Position numbers and translations under genes: made by a program
Shown: one piece after another, positions 6,381 to 15,024 of the stretch
Layout of the letters: each line of letters begins with the position of its first letter
Position numbering within the stretch: the first letter of the stretch is position 1
DNA from: an uncultured Flavobacteriales bacterium
GTDB lineage: Bacteria > Bacteroidota > Bacteroidia > Flavobacteriales_D > Sanyastnellaceae
Length of the DNA: 42,713 nucleotides
Reading direction: 5' to 3'
NCBI GenBank assembly: GCA_937881575.1
Contig: CALGEI010000144.1
Location: 1-42,713 of the forward strand
Notes under the pieces: model-generated
The model's input: the letters and a program-made list of their open reading frames with translations, nothing else
The model's database searches: none
Told to the model about the DNA's origin: nothing

Positions 6381-8315
6381 ATGATGAAGTCTGCAGCGGA
6401 GGAGCTGGGGGCGCTGGCACAGGCAGTTGTCTGGGAGCAGCGTGAGGAGGAAGGTCGATTGGCAGAAGGGTTGGAAGGGCAGTCGCTGCGCTTTCGGAAG
6501 CGTGAGGGATTGACTTGGTCACCCGTTACGCTGGAATCCCAATCCACAACTTTTGGAGGTCGTGCCTGCGTCGTTCTGTCCAAGCCGCCACACGGCGGAG
6601 AGGTTGGAGCTTTTCGCACGGGGTCACCGGTTTCGCTTTACCAAGCGAATGATGCGGGGAAGCCAGATCCAGGAGGGCCGCCACCTCGGCGTGGCTTGGT
6701 CAGAAAAGTGCGCAACCATCAATTGGAGGTCGTTTTGGATGGCGATCCGCTGATCGCGCAAGATTTCCATGAACGATGGACGTTGGATGTTCGTGGGGAC
6801 GATCGAACCTATCGGCTGATGGCCGAGGCGTTGAGCCATTGGCTCAATACAGAACGTCCTTTGGAACGGTCATTTCGCGATGGCCTGCTCGGTTATTCAG
6901 AACAGGAGGTTTTGTCTGAAGTAGAATTTGAGGAGGTCGTAGGAATCGAAAGTCAGTTAAAAACGCTCAATGCCCTCCAAAGTGCTTGGGTGGAAACCGT
7001 TTGGAAAGGACGTCCTTTTGCGCTGTTGCACGGTCCTCCCGGAACAGGCAAAACGACAACACTGCTCACCCTCATTGAAGGATTGGTGTCCACAGGAAAG
7101 CGGGTGCTCGTGACAGCTCAAAGCAATGCTGCTGTCGACTGGTTGTTAATCGGTTGCGCAAATCGCGCTTTGGAAGCCGTCCGAATTGGCCACCCTATGC
7201 GCGTGGATCCTCTGGTGTGGTCCATGAGTCTGGAGTCGCGGGTTGAAACAGAACCCGAGTTCAAACAAGTTCGAGATTTTCGAAAGCGCTCTGCTCAGGC
7301 TTGGAAGGAGGTGGACCGCTTTCGCCGCAACTTTGGTCCGGCTGAACGCAAGGAACGAGCTGAAGCGAAGCGCGAAGCGCTTGATTTGAATCGAGAAGCC
7401 CGTGATTTGGAAGCGTATATCGCAGAGAAGGTCATCCGAAAAAGCGCCATCGTGGGAGCCACTCTAGCTGGCGCATCGGATTACATGTTACGAGGAGAGA
7501 CTTTTGATTATGTCATTGTGGATGAGGCAGGCCAGGCCATGGAACCTGCGGTGTGGATTGCCATGCGGAAAGCTCCGCGTGTCGTGCTTGCGGGGGATCC
7601 GCAGCAACTCCCGCCTATTGTCAAAAGCCACAAGGCCGTGGCGGCTGGACTGGAGAAAAGTTTGCTGGAAAAACTCCTTGAACGGCATCCTTCTTCGGAT
7701 TGGAACGTCATGCTGGAGGAGCAGTATCGCATGCATGAAGCCATCATGCAGCCATCCTCTGATTGGTTTTATGAGGGGCGCTTGAAGGCCGCTCCGAATG
7801 CTGCCCAGCGCCTGCTGGAAGGCATTCCACCGTGGACTTGGATTGACACGGCGGGTTGTGGTTTCGTGGAGCAACGCGAATCGGAGAGCAGCAGCACGTC
7901 AAACAAAGAAGAGGCCCAATTTGTACTTGATCGCTTGGTAGAATTGATGGAACAAGCTCCCATGGCGACGGTAGGTGTCGTTGCCCCGTACCGCGCTCAG
8001 TTGGAAGTCTTGGAAACGCTGTGGATTGATCGTCAACTAAAATCCAATGATCGAATTGAATTTGCCACGGTCGATGCTTTTCAAGGCCAGGAACGCGACA
8101 TCATGGTCCTCTCGCTCACGCGATGCAATGAAGAAGGAGCCATCGGATTTTTGAAAGAATACCGGCGGACCAACGTAGCCATGACACGCGCACGTTCTCA
8201 CCTGCTGGTGGTTGGTGATGGCGCAACCTTGGGCGCGGATCCGTTTTTTGCTCGGATGATGGAGTTGGCGGAACAGTCAGGAGCGTATCGCAGCGCCTGG
8301 GAGTGGATGTCTTAA
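6381..8315 (+). CDS. Superfamily 1 (Upf1/IGHMBP2-like) DNA/RNA helicase
   Basis: 644 residues. The N-terminal 180 residues resemble the stalk/OB region of SF1B helicases. Helicase motifs follow in order: Walker A GPPGTGKTTT (218-227), motif Ia VLVTAQSNAAVDWLL, Walker B VIVDEAGQAME (D381, E382), motif III AGDPQQLPPIV, motif IV EEQYRMHEAIM, motif V TVDAFQGQERDIMVLSLTR, and motif VI RRTNVAMTRARSHLLVVGD. The AAA_11/AAA_12 pattern and length fit ATP-dependent 5'-3' helicases of the Upf1-like group. Which nucleic acid it acts on cannot be told. Starts at ATG 6381 or the adjacent 6384. It follows the adhesin by 11 bases, an unexpected operon partner. It converges on the DUF4494 gene. Confidence 0.93.
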   Translation: MMKSAAEELGALAQAVVWEQREEEGRLAEGLEGQSLRFRKREGLTWSPVTLESQSTTFGGRACVVLSKPPHGGEVGAFRTGSPVSLYQANDAGKPDPGGPPPRRGLVRKVRNHQLEVVLDGDPLIAQDFHERWTLDVRGDDRTYRLMAEALSHWLNTERPLERSFRDGLLGYSEQEVLSEVEFEEVVGIESQLKTLNALQSAWVETVWKGRPFALLHGPPGTGKTTTLLTLIEGLVSTGKRVLVTAQSNAAVDWLLIGCANRALEAVRIGHPMRVDPLVWSMSLESRVETEPEFKQVRDFRKRSAQAWKEVDRFRRNFGPAERKERAEAKREALDLNREARDLEAYIAEKVIRKSAIVGATLAGASDYMLRGETFDYVIVDEAGQAMEPAVWIAMRKAPRVVLAGDPQQLPPIVKSHKAVAAGLEKSLLEKLLERHPSSDWNVMLEEQYRMHEAIMQPSSDWFYEGRLKAAPNAAQRLLEGIPPWTWIDTAGCGFVEQRESESSSTSNKEEAQFVLDRLVELMEQAPMATVGVVAPYRAQLEVLETLWIDRQLKSNDRIEFATVDAFQGQERDIMVLSLTRCNEEGAIGFLKEYRRTNVAMTRARSHLLVVGDGATLGADPFFARMMELAEQSGAYRSAWEWMS

Positions 8316-8330
8316 GTCGCTTGGATGGCT

Positions 8331-8876
8331 TTAGGCGAGAACCTCACCCGTAGACTCATCGATAACTTCTGATTCAACCATTTGCTCGGACTCCGAGTGG
8401 TGTGCAGGCGTCTCGACACTGGATGCCAGGGGATTGGACCCTCCCACTTCGTCCAACGGAAACACCTCTGTAATCTTTTGGTACGCGACAGAAGGGATCA
8501 CATAACCGAGTCCAACCTTGGACATGTGTTGCGCCACCTTGTCGTATGCGTCACGGACGTCATTTGCTGAGAGCAAAATGAATTCGTTGGTTTCCTTTTC
8601 TGTGCCGCGCTGTTCGTCCATTGAAGTCAACGCAATCTTCACTTTAAACCACTTGTCTGCGTCCTCAAAGCGAATGACTTCGGAAAGCACAGATTTGGTG
8701 ATTTGAACAATTTCAAAAGGTCGAATGCCCTCTTGTTCACAGATTTCCGTCATGCGGGTTTCCGCTTCTGTGTAATTGTAGGCATCCAAAACAAACGATT
8801 CAGTGGCCTTGATTTCAGCACCATCGTTGTCGTGTCGGACGTACTTGACCTTGCAAGTAAACCAATGTTTTGTCAT
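8331..8876 (-). CDS. DUF4494 domain-containing protein
   Basis: 181 residues, cytoplasmic, starting MTKHWFTCKVKY, which is the usual beginning of the Bacteroidota DUF4494 family. The frame is open further upstream, but that extension would overlap the divergent pcm gene and lies before a -7 element, so the ATG at 8876 is preferred. The family core (about 1-140) includes ESFVLDAYNYTEAETRMTEI and a conserved KWFKVKIAL strand. The last 40 residues are acidic and low in complexity. Biochemical function is unknown. The gene stands alone between convergent helicase and divergent pcm. Confidence 0.88.
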   Translation of the reverse strand: MTKHWFTCKVKYVRHDNDGAEIKATESFVLDAYNYTEAETRMTEICEQEGIRPFEIVQITKSVLSEVIRFEDADKWFKVKIALTSMDEQRGTEKETNEFILLSANDVRDAYDKVAQHMSKVGLGYVIPSVAYQKITEVFPLDEVGGSNPLASSVETPAHHSESEQMVESEVIDESTGEVLA

Positions 8877-8880
8877 GCCT

Positions 8881-8888
8881 GAAAGATA
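8881..8888 (-). promoter_or_regulatory. -7 element four bases from the DUF4494 start codon
   Basis: TATCTTTC on the minus strand matches five of the six fixed bases of TAnnTTTG and is followed by AGGC-ATG. If used, the transcript would begin at or beside the ATG. Confidence 0.5.
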
Positions 8889-9018
8889 GGTCCCTCGTTT
8901 TTCTGTCGAGGTCTGAGGAACCGTTATTCCATGAACAAGCAATTCACAATTGACGTTCCAAAAGCTCATTCGAATTGAAAGCGAACGTGTCTTGGAGCGT
9001 GCTATCTTGACCCTGAAG

Positions 9019-9669
9019 ATGATGAAAGACGAATACCGCCATAAAGGCTTGAGAAGGAAGATGCTGGACGAATTGCGTACGCTGGGCATCGTCAATGAGG
9101 ACGTGTTGGATGCCATTGATCGCGTGCCGCGGCATTTCTTTTTGTCATCAGCGTTCGAGCAGTTTGCTTATCAAAACAAAGCATTTCAAATCGGTGCCGG
9201 CCAGACCATTAGCAAACCCCATACAGTGGCACGCCAGACGGAATTGTTGGGGTTAGTTCCTGGGCAAAAAGTACTCGAAATTGGAACGGGAAGTGGATTC
9301 CAATGTGCTGTACTCTGCGCCATGGGGTACAAAGTTTACTCCATAGAACGACAGCGCTCACTTTACGATAAGGCACGGCCTTTGCTTTCTTCGATGGGAT
9401 TCAAGCCGCAACTCTTTTATGGGGATGGGTACAAAGGCAAAAAGACGTTTGCTCCTTTTGATGGCATCATAGTCACTTGCGGGGCTCCAGAGGTTCCCGA
9501 GGCCTTGCTTCAGCAATTGGCGATCGGCGGCAAGTTGGTCATTCCTGTTGGAGAAGGCGATACGCAGCTGATGTACAGTTTTGAGCGCCTTGGCGAAAAA
9601 GAATTTACCCGGCAGAAACACGGTGAATTTGCCTTTGTGCCCATGCTTTCCAACCGAGCGCAAGGCTGA
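9019..9669 (+). CDS. pcm: Protein-L-isoaspartate O-methyltransferase
   Basis: 216 residues from ATG 9019 (ATG 9022 is equally possible). It methylates L-isoaspartyl residues in damaged proteins using S-adenosylmethionine, starting their repair. The family start MKDEYRHKGLR sets the initiation site; an earlier in-frame ATG at 8950 would lie in the divergent promoter region. Visible motifs: the substrate-binding region RVPRHFFL, QTISKPHTVARQTELL, the SAM-binding motif VLEIGTGSGFQCAVL, and the post-motifs GDGYKGKK and GGKLVIPVGEG. Length is normal for the family. A -7-like TATCTTGA ends 8 bases before the start. It converges with the YrdC/Sua5-family gene, 5 bases away. Confidence 0.95.
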   Translation: MMKDEYRHKGLRRKMLDELRTLGIVNEDVLDAIDRVPRHFFLSSAFEQFAYQNKAFQIGAGQTISKPHTVARQTELLGLVPGQKVLEIGTGSGFQCAVLCAMGYKVYSIERQRSLYDKARPLLSSMGFKPQLFYGDGYKGKKTFAPFDGIIVTCGAPEVPEALLQQLAIGGKLVIPVGEGDTQLMYSFERLGEKEFTRQKHGEFAFVPMLSNRAQG

Positions 9670-9674
9670 AGCAA

Positions 9675-10301
9675 TTAGAAGTTGAAAACGCCTTCGGTTT
9701 CTCCTAAGCCCTGACGAACCAATACAATTTCCTTCCCCGTGCAATCGATCACTGTGGAGGCATGTAGTTGTCCCATTCCCCCATCCACGATGGCATCCAC
9801 ACGATCGGTGAAGCGTTCTGCAATCAACTCAGGGTCCGTGGTGTACTCTACAACCTCGTCTTCATCGCGAACGGAAGAAACGATCAATGGACGGTCAATC
9901 TCGTTGAGAAGAGCTCGTGTGACCGGATGATTCGGCACCCGAATTCCAATGGTTTTCCGTTTCCCCATGAACCACTTGGGCACCATGCTGCTCGCGGGAA
10001 GGATGAATGTATAGGGACCAGGCAGTGCCTTGCGCATGATTTTAAACAACGCATTGTCCAGCGGCATGGTGTAGGAAGAGAGTTGGCTCAAGTCCGCACA
10101 GGCAATGCTAAACTGCGCCCGGTTCAACGGAATGTCCTTCAGTCGTGCCAGACGCTCCAATCCCTTCGCAGAACCCAATTCACAGGCAAAACTGTAGACC
10201 GTATCCGTCGGGATAATGACCAAGCCATCTCGATTTAAGATCTTGGCGGTCTGTCGAATCTTACGTTCATCCGGATTGTCCGGGTGAATTTTTAAGAGCA
10301 T
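9675..10301 (-). CDS. YrdC/Sua5/YciO-family protein (threonylcarbamoyl-AMP synthase-like)
   Basis: 208 residues covering a single YrdC domain without the C-terminal Sua5 domain. Motifs: the start [14 protein letters not shown] and [15 protein letters not shown], the nucleotide-binding KR-type region ([19 protein letters not shown]), [21 protein letters not shown], and the end [19 protein letters not shown]. The family makes L-threonylcarbamoyl-AMP for the tRNA t6A37 modification. The N-terminus ([11 protein letters not shown]) is more like the YciO branch, whose role is less certain, so I give no symbol. Its ATG overlaps the end of the transaldolase gene by 10 bases, so the two are probably cotranscribed. 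Confidence 0.9.
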   Translation of the reverse strand: MLLKIHPDNPDERKIRQTAKILNRDGLVIIPTDTVYSFACELGSAKGLERLARLKDIPLNRAQFSIACADLSQLSSYTMPLDNALFKIMRKALPGPYTFILPASSMVPKWFMGKRKTIGIRVPNHPVTRALLNEIDRPLIVSSVRDEDEVVEYTTDPELIAERFTDRVDAIVDGGMGQLHASTVIDCTGKEIVLVRQGLGETEGVFNF

Positions 10302-10957
10302 TCGTTTTTCGCTTTGGCGTGATCCGCCAAAAATTGCGCTAGACCGGAATCTGTCAATGGATGCTTCATCAACCCAAGGATCGCACTCAAAGGACCGGTC
10401 ATGATGTCGGCTCCAATTTCAGCACATTCAATGACGTGCATGGAATGGCGCACGCTTGCAGCGAGGATTTCCGTTCCGAAATCGTAGTTGTCATAAATGG
10501 TGCGAATCTTCTCAATTAACTGCAGTCCATCAGAGCTGATGTCATCCAATCGGCCTACGAATGGGCTGACGTAGGACGCACCGGCTTTCGCGGCCAAAAG
10601 AGCCTGTCCTGGAGAGAAGATGAGCGTGCAGTTGGTGCGAATGCCGTTGTCGGTAAACCAGCGGATCGCCCGAATTCCGTCTACGATGGCCGGGACTTTG
10701 ACCACAATGTTCGGGTGCAATGCAGCCAGGGCTTCGCCTTCCGCGATCATGCCATCGAAATCCGTAGCGATCACCTCGGCGCTAACATCACCGTCAACAA
10801 TTTCACAAATAGCGATGTAATGTGCCTTCACAGCATCTTCGCCGGTAATCCCTTCCTTCGCCATCAGCGAGGGGTTGGTGGTTACACCGTCGAGGATTCC
10901 GAGTTCTTGGGCTTGGCGAATCTGATCGAGGTTCGCAGTGTCGATGAAAAATTTCAT
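10292..10957 (-). CDS. fsa: Fructose-6-phosphate aldolase / TalC-type transaldolase
   Basis: 221 residues. The start [13 protein letters not shown] is the family start; a longer frame upstream would run through the promoter. It carries [13 protein letters not shown], the Schiff-base lysine in [27 protein letters not shown] and SPFVGRLDD, all typical of the short transaldolase/FSA subfamily (about 215-220 residues). These enzymes transfer or cleave dihydroxyacetone units in the pentose phosphate network; sequence alone does not separate transaldolase from fructose-6-phosphate aldolase activity. It heads a two-gene transcript with the YrdC-family gene and is divergent from the DksA-like gene. 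Confidence 0.94.
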   Translation of the reverse strand: MKFFIDTANLDQIRQAQELGILDGVTTNPSLMAKEGITGEDAVKAHYIAICEIVDGDVSAEVIATDFDGMIAEGEALAALHPNIVVKVPAIVDGIRAIRWFTDNGIRTNCTLIFSPGQALLAAKAGASYVSPFVGRLDDISSDGLQLIEKIRTIYDNYDFGTEILAASVRHSMHVIECAEIGADIMTGPLSAILGLMKHPLTDSGLAQFLADHAKAKNECS

Positions 10958-10961
10958 GCCG

Positions 10962-10991
10962 CGAAAGTACCACTTCCTTTGGTTTGCCAAA
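10962..10991 (-). promoter_or_regulatory. fsa promoter, -33 and -7 elements
   Basis: TTTG (10991-10988), 18 bases, then TACTTTCG (10969-10962), which is followed by CGGC and the ATG. This is the best two-element match seen in the window to TTTG-N19-TAnnTTTG; the -7 element ends only four bases from the start codon. Confidence 0.6.
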
Positions 10992-11014
10992 CCTTGAAAG
11001 GAGGCGTATCTTGT
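10983..11014 (+). promoter_or_regulatory. Possible promoter of the DksA-like gene
   Basis: TTTG (10983-10986), 20 bases, then TATCTTGT (11007-11014), 16 bases before the ATG at 11031. The -33 element overlaps the region used by the divergent fsa promoter. The -7 match is imperfect. Confidence 0.4.
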
Positions 11015-11030
11015 TTACAACACACCGGTT

Positions 11031-11372
11031 ATGTCGAATTGGACCCCAGAAGAGAAGGAACAGATGAAGCAGCGAATGGAAATTCGCATGGCGGAATTGC
11101 GAACCCGGGTGTTGGAGTATCGGGAATTGACGAAGCCAATTCCTCCAGAAAACGCCATTGGTCGCGTGAGCCGAATGGATGCGATCAATAACCGCAGTGT
11201 CAGTGAGGCGGCATTGCGTCAAGTTGAAAAGCAGTTAGCAGGATTGGTTCGCGCGATGGAACGACTCCAAGATGATCGATTTGGATTGTGTCATCGTTGC
11301 GGGGAACCGATTCCTTTTGGCCGAATTCTGTTGTTGCCCGGGGCGACTTCGTGCGTTCGCTGCTCGGATTGA
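11031..11372 (+). CDS. DksA/TraR-type C4 zinc finger protein
   Basis: 113 residues. The N-terminal two-thirds is a charged coiled coil (RMEIRMAELRTRVLEYREL, VSEAALRQVEKQLAGLVRAM). The C-terminal zinc finger has CHRCGEPIPFGRILLLPG and then CVRC, four cysteines in the DksA pattern. Bacteroidota members of this size are thought to act at the RNA polymerase secondary channel, like DksA, but the target is not shown by sequence. The usual acidic tip (DxxDxA) is not clear here, so DksA-like activity with ppGpp is uncertain. Divergent from fsa; nothing downstream appears coupled to it. Confidence 0.9.
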   Translation: MSNWTPEEKEQMKQRMEIRMAELRTRVLEYRELTKPIPPENAIGRVSRMDAINNRSVSEAALRQVEKQLAGLVRAMERLQDDRFGLCHRCGEPIPFGRILLLPGATSCVRCSD

Positions 11373-11467
11373 GGGCATTGTTAAAAAAAGTTCTTTTTTG
11401 TTGGCAAGGTTGAATACGAAAGGGCAAATCACTCCGTTAAGGTCGATGTGAACCACGAGGGATGCGG

Positions 11468-11475
11468 TATTTTTG
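11468..11475 (+). promoter_or_regulatory. -7 element of the lipoprotein-wcaJ transcript
   Basis: TATTTTTG is a perfect match to TAnnTTTG, followed by CAC. It lies 33 bases before the preferred GTG start at 11509, and argues against a longer reading that would begin inside this element. Confidence 0.55.
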
Positions 11476-11508
11476 CACTCCTCACGAGCTCACCACCAAA
11501 TCAAATCT

Positions 11509-12384
11509 GTGCGTTTATTCGACTCCTTGCGTTCAATTTGCATTGTGATAATCGGTTTGGCTTGCCTTACGGGCTGCATCGATTCTTGGGAGGGCCCCCC
11601 ACACTTTTTACACGTGGCCTCCATGGAGGTGGCGACTGAAGGGGATGAGGGGTCGGACTCCCATCGCATTGAAGAAGTTTGGGTCTATACCGAAACGGAT
11701 GTGCTGGGCGCTTTTCCCTTGCCTGCGGACATTCCTCTTTCACCGGAGCAATTGGGATCAACAGCAACGTTGACCTTACTCGGCGGCATTCGGGCGAATG
11801 CTGTTTCGGCCACACGTCAGCCCTATCCTTTTTACGAGGCCCTCCCTACAACAATGACATTGGAGTATGGAGGAAGGGACACCTTGAATTTGACCGTGGG
11901 GTACACCGATCAAACGCAAGTCATTCTGGCGGAAGATTTTGAGAGTGCCAATCGATTTGAAGTGGGGAGCACGAGCACGGCCGAAGTCGTGCGGACAGAA
12001 GATCCAGAGTGGATTTTTGAGGGGGAGGGCAGCGGACTGATCGAGCTGTCGAGTGAACAGCAAGTACTCATCGCCTCCACGAATGAGCAGCAATATGACT
12101 TGTCATCATCTGGGCCCGTCTGGCTCGAGATGAATTACAGCTGCACACAGGCTTTTGCTGTGGGATTGGCTGCTGCGAATGCATCCAATTCGAGCCGCAT
12201 TCCGATCTTGGTGCTCAACCCAACAGATGGAGATTGGAAGAAGATTTATTTGGATTTGAGTCCGGTTATTCGGACCACACCTGATGCGACACATTATGAG
12301 CTGATTCTTGAGGCTTTTTATGACAATTCTCAAGAGGTAACCCACATTGCGCTTGACAACTTCAAGCTGCTTCGGTATCCATGA
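11509..12384 (+). CDS. Lipoprotein of unknown function, partner of the WcaJ-type transferase
   Basis: 291 residues from a GTG start. That start gives a textbook lipoprotein signal (MRLFDSLRSICIVIIGLACL then TGC, with lipidated Cys23). The mature protein is rich in beta-strand and acidic. Its second half (about 150-291) looks like a carbohydrate-binding-type beta-sandwich: VILAEDFESANRFEVGST near the start, the final strand DNFKLLRYP, and WKKIYLDLSPVI between. No catalytic motif is seen. Its stop overlaps the start of the glycosyl-1-phosphate transferase gene by 4 bases (ATGA), which suggests a joint role in envelope or polysaccharide assembly, but this is inference. Confidence 0.78.
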   Translation: MRLFDSLRSICIVIIGLACLTGCIDSWEGPPHFLHVASMEVATEGDEGSDSHRIEEVWVYTETDVLGAFPLPADIPLSPEQLGSTATLTLLGGIRANAVSATRQPYPFYEALPTTMTLEYGGRDTLNLTVGYTDQTQVILAEDFESANRFEVGSTSTAEVVRTEDPEWIFEGEGSGLIELSSEQQVLIASTNEQQYDLSSSGPVWLEMNYSCTQAFAVGLAAANASNSSRIPILVLNPTDGDWKKIYLDLSPVIRTTPDATHYELILEAFYDNSQEVTHIALDNFKLLRYP

Positions 12385-13793
12385 ATAAGCGCATACTCAT
12401 ATCGGCGTATGTGCTCTCTGATTGGTTGACAGGGGCGGTGGCATGGACGGTATTGTTTGCCTACCGGAAGGTGTACATTGAGTTAGCGGAAGAAACGATT
12501 CCAATGGATTTGATGAGCGACTTTCGCTATCAATTGGGGTTGTTTGTCATTCCATTGTTCTGGATATTCGTCCATGGGATGGCGGGCATGTATTTGCGAC
12601 CTATCAAACGCCACCGAATTTTGGAAATCGGTCAAGTGACCTGGACGTCGTTGATTGGGGGGTTGGTTTTGTTCTTCGGTTTGCTGTTGGATGATGCCAT
12701 ATCCAGTTACCAGCAGTACTATGCGTCCCTGAGCGTGTTGATTTTAAGCCATTGGTCCCTGACCTTGGTCGGCCGTTTGTGGATTACCACGCGCACAGTC
12801 AAGCGGATTCACACGGGGCAGTGGAGTTTTCCAACTCTGGTCATCGGTGGCAACGAGCGTGCCGTCAGAATGGTTGAAGAAATTCGATCGCTGCGAAAAG
12901 ATCCGGGTTACCGCTTTGTCGGCTTTATTCAAGTCAATGGTTCGGATACCCATCTGGATGATTTTATGCCCAATCTGGGAAAAGTCCAGGACATCCAGCA
13001 GGTAATTGATGAACACAACATTGAAGAGGTCATCATCGCGATTGGGTCGAGTGATCATGAAGTGCTTGAACGAATTCTCAATGCCCTTGAGGGGTTGAAT
13101 ACAGAGATCCGAATCATACCAGATATCTATGACATTTTGAGTGGTTCTGTCCGAATGTCGAGCATATACGGGGCTCCGTTAATTGAAATAGATCGTCAGA
13201 TCATTCCGCAATGGCAGGTTTCCATCAAACGTATAATGGACTGGAGCGTAAGCATCATTGCGCTTGTTGTGTTGTTCCCTCTTCTTTTCTTGATTGGACT
13301 GTTGGTTTTTGCGACATCAAAGGGCCCGGTATTTTACAGACAAGAGCGCATCGGTCGACACGGTGAGCCCTTCCGTATCATTAAGTTCAGGACCATGTTT
13401 GTTGATGCTGAGCGGTCAGGACCTCAGCTCAGCCGGGATGATGACCCGAGAATTACACCCCTTGGCCGGTATTTACGCAAATCCCGATTGGACGAGTTCC
13501 CTCAGTTTCTTAACGTGTTACGTGGCGATATGGCGTTGGTTGGACCGCGTCCAGAGCGGGCACATTTCATCCATCAAATCATGGACCGCGCACCGCACTA
13601 TCGGCATTTGCAAAAAGTACGTCCGGGCATTACCTCATGGGGTCAGGTAAAATATGGATATGCTCAAAATGTAGACGAAATGGTTCAGCGATTGCGTTTT
13701 GACTTGATCTACATCGAGAACATGAGCATAGCTCTGGATTTTAAAATCTTGTTTTACACGATTATAACTGTCCTTAGAGGAAGCGGTAAGTAG
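12381..13793 (+). CDS. WcaJ-type polyprenyl glycosyl-1-phosphate transferase
   Basis: 470 residues. Several transmembrane segments in the first 140 residues are followed by a Rossmann-like central domain (LVIGGNERAVRMVEEIRSL from about 153), another membrane helix (about 291-310) and the catalytic bacterial sugar transferase domain. Catalytic-domain motifs: GPVFYRQERIGRHGEPF, KFRTMFVDAE, LRKSRLDEFPQFLNVLRGD, LVGPRPER and KVRPGITSWGQVKYGYA. These enzymes load the first sugar phosphate onto undecaprenyl phosphate to begin capsule, exopolysaccharide or O-antigen synthesis. The sugar (often glucose or galactose) cannot be told. No other glycosyltransferases lie beside it, so it is an isolated initiating enzyme paired with a lipoprotein. 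Confidence 0.95.
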   Translation: MNKRILISAYVLSDWLTGAVAWTVLFAYRKVYIELAEETIPMDLMSDFRYQLGLFVIPLFWIFVHGMAGMYLRPIKRHRILEIGQVTWTSLIGGLVLFFGLLLDDAISSYQQYYASLSVLILSHWSLTLVGRLWITTRTVKRIHTGQWSFPTLVIGGNERAVRMVEEIRSLRKDPGYRFVGFIQVNGSDTHLDDFMPNLGKVQDIQQVIDEHNIEEVIIAIGSSDHEVLERILNALEGLNTEIRIIPDIYDILSGSVRMSSIYGAPLIEIDRQIIPQWQVSIKRIMDWSVSIIALVVLFPLLFLIGLLVFATSKGPVFYRQERIGRHGEPFRIIKFRTMFVDAERSGPQLSRDDDPRITPLGRYLRKSRLDEFPQFLNVLRGDMALVGPRPERAHFIHQIMDRAPHYRHLQKVRPGITSWGQVKYGYAQNVDEMVQRLRFDLIYIENMSIALDFKILFYTIITVLRGSGK

Positions 13794-13821
13794 GCTCGTC
13801 TATACTTAAGTGTATTTAGGC

Positions 13822-13829
13822 GATATTTG
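13822..13829 (+). promoter_or_regulatory. -7 element three bases from the OmpA-family start codon
   Basis: GATATTTG matches five of six fixed bases of TAnnTTTG and is followed by CAC-ATG. It supports ATG 13833 as the start and a transcript with little or no leader. Confidence 0.5.
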
Positions 13830-13832
13830 CAC

Positions 13833-14984
13833 ATGTCTCCATTTGTGTCTCTAAAAGGTTTGTGCTCCATTGTGTGGGTCGCCTTCGTGTTTCATTTTGG
13901 AGGGGGAGCTTGGGCCCAAGAATTCAGCCCATTTTCTGGGGCCATGCAGCGCTCACACGAGCTCATGATGGACAATGTGAGCTTTTTTTTGGATGGAGCA
14001 GTGGAGGTTGATATTCCTTCGGGAGAGGTGAATTGGCGAATGAGCGAGCGCCAAGTTTTAACGCAACTGCAACGAACTGTCCAAGATGTTCATGCCCTAC
14101 AATCGCTCGATTTGCTGCCGTCATTCCGGACCTTTTCTCCAGAAGTCATCACCCTGATTGGACGGGTTGAGAAACTGACTTACCGGGATTTACGCCGATG
14201 GAGAATGGCCGAAGGTTTATCAGAAGCGCAGGAATGGTATGTCATGGTTCAAAGTGCTTTGGATGAACTGAAAATGCAAGTGGCTATGGAATTGAATGTG
14301 CATTATAACACGGCATTGAAACATGCTTTGGACGATGCAATTGACCTGCAGCAGAAGGAGGGAGGTATGTCCGTTGTTGCACTCGATTGGGATCCCAATT
14401 CGTTGCTGTCACCATTGGATTGGAGCGCCTCGACAATTACACAAGGTGAACTTTCATCCATCGATCGCTCAGAGTGGATTTCTCAACCGGCGTTGCGAGT
14501 GAATCAACTGGATGACCCGAGCGATTGGTTGGAGCGAATTCTTTCTTTATTAGAATCTCAAGATCAAAGATTGCGACGACTGGAGGGGGGTAGCTCTGCG
14601 ACGACGAGTGAAATGGAGCATTGGTCGCCCTTGGCCTCGGACCCTGCTCTGTCCCATCTTCATTTGCCGGAGGCGCTTGACATAGGGTTTCTCACAGGAT
14701 CCGCTCAATTGGGGCTCAACGCGAAGATGCAGCTCCATGAAATCATGGAGTTGATGGGGCGCTATCCCCAAATTCGCGCAGTTTGCACGGGCCATGCTGA
14801 TGCCACCGGAGAGCGGAATAGCAATTTACTGCTATCCAAACGACGGGCTCAAGCGGTCCAAGCATACCTCTTGGAAACAGGGGTGTCCAGTGACCGTGTT
14901 CTGCTCAATTATTTTGGTGAGGAAAGAGAACGCCAGTCAGGATCTCAGGATCGCCGTGTAGAGGTGGCTTTTTATTTGAAATAG
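13833..14984 (+). CDS. OmpA-family outer membrane/peptidoglycan-binding protein
   Basis: 383 residues. Signal peptide at about 1-29 (WVAFVFHFGGGAWAQ), then a helical central region of no known family (about 30-280; its end includes LERILSLLESQDQRLRRLEG, probably coiled coil), then a C-terminal OmpA-like domain (about 284-383). The OmpA domain has IGFLTGSAQLGLNAKMQLHE, VCTGHADATGERNSNLLLSK and RRAQAVQAYLLETGVSSDRV; the Asp and Arg usually needed to bind diaminopimelate are in the GHAD and LSKRRA segments. It is likely periplasmic and tied to peptidoglycan. It lies alone, 39 bases after wcaJ. Confidence 0.88.
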   Translation: MSPFVSLKGLCSIVWVAFVFHFGGGAWAQEFSPFSGAMQRSHELMMDNVSFFLDGAVEVDIPSGEVNWRMSERQVLTQLQRTVQDVHALQSLDLLPSFRTFSPEVITLIGRVEKLTYRDLRRWRMAEGLSEAQEWYVMVQSALDELKMQVAMELNVHYNTALKHALDDAIDLQQKEGGMSVVALDWDPNSLLSPLDWSASTITQGELSSIDRSEWISQPALRVNQLDDPSDWLERILSLLESQDQRLRRLEGGSSATTSEMEHWSPLASDPALSHLHLPEALDIGFLTGSAQLGLNAKMQLHEIMELMGRYPQIRAVCTGHADATGERNSNLLLSKRRAQAVQAYLLETGVSSDRVLLNYFGEERERQSGSQDRRVEVAFYLK

Positions 14985-15024
14985 CCGTCATTCCTTTGCG
15001 ACCTTTGTTTGGAATCGCAAGCAC

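Noticed and set aside
8877-9116. Longer N-terminus for the DUF4494 protein (frame open to 9116 on the minus strand)
   Set aside because: The extra part is low in coding quality, overlaps pcm and lies upstream of a -7 element; the family start MTKHWF is at 8876.
11380-11400. A7-G-TT-C-T6 after the DksA-like gene as a terminator
   Set aside because: The stem is almost only A-T with a two-base loop, so it would not form a stable hairpin.
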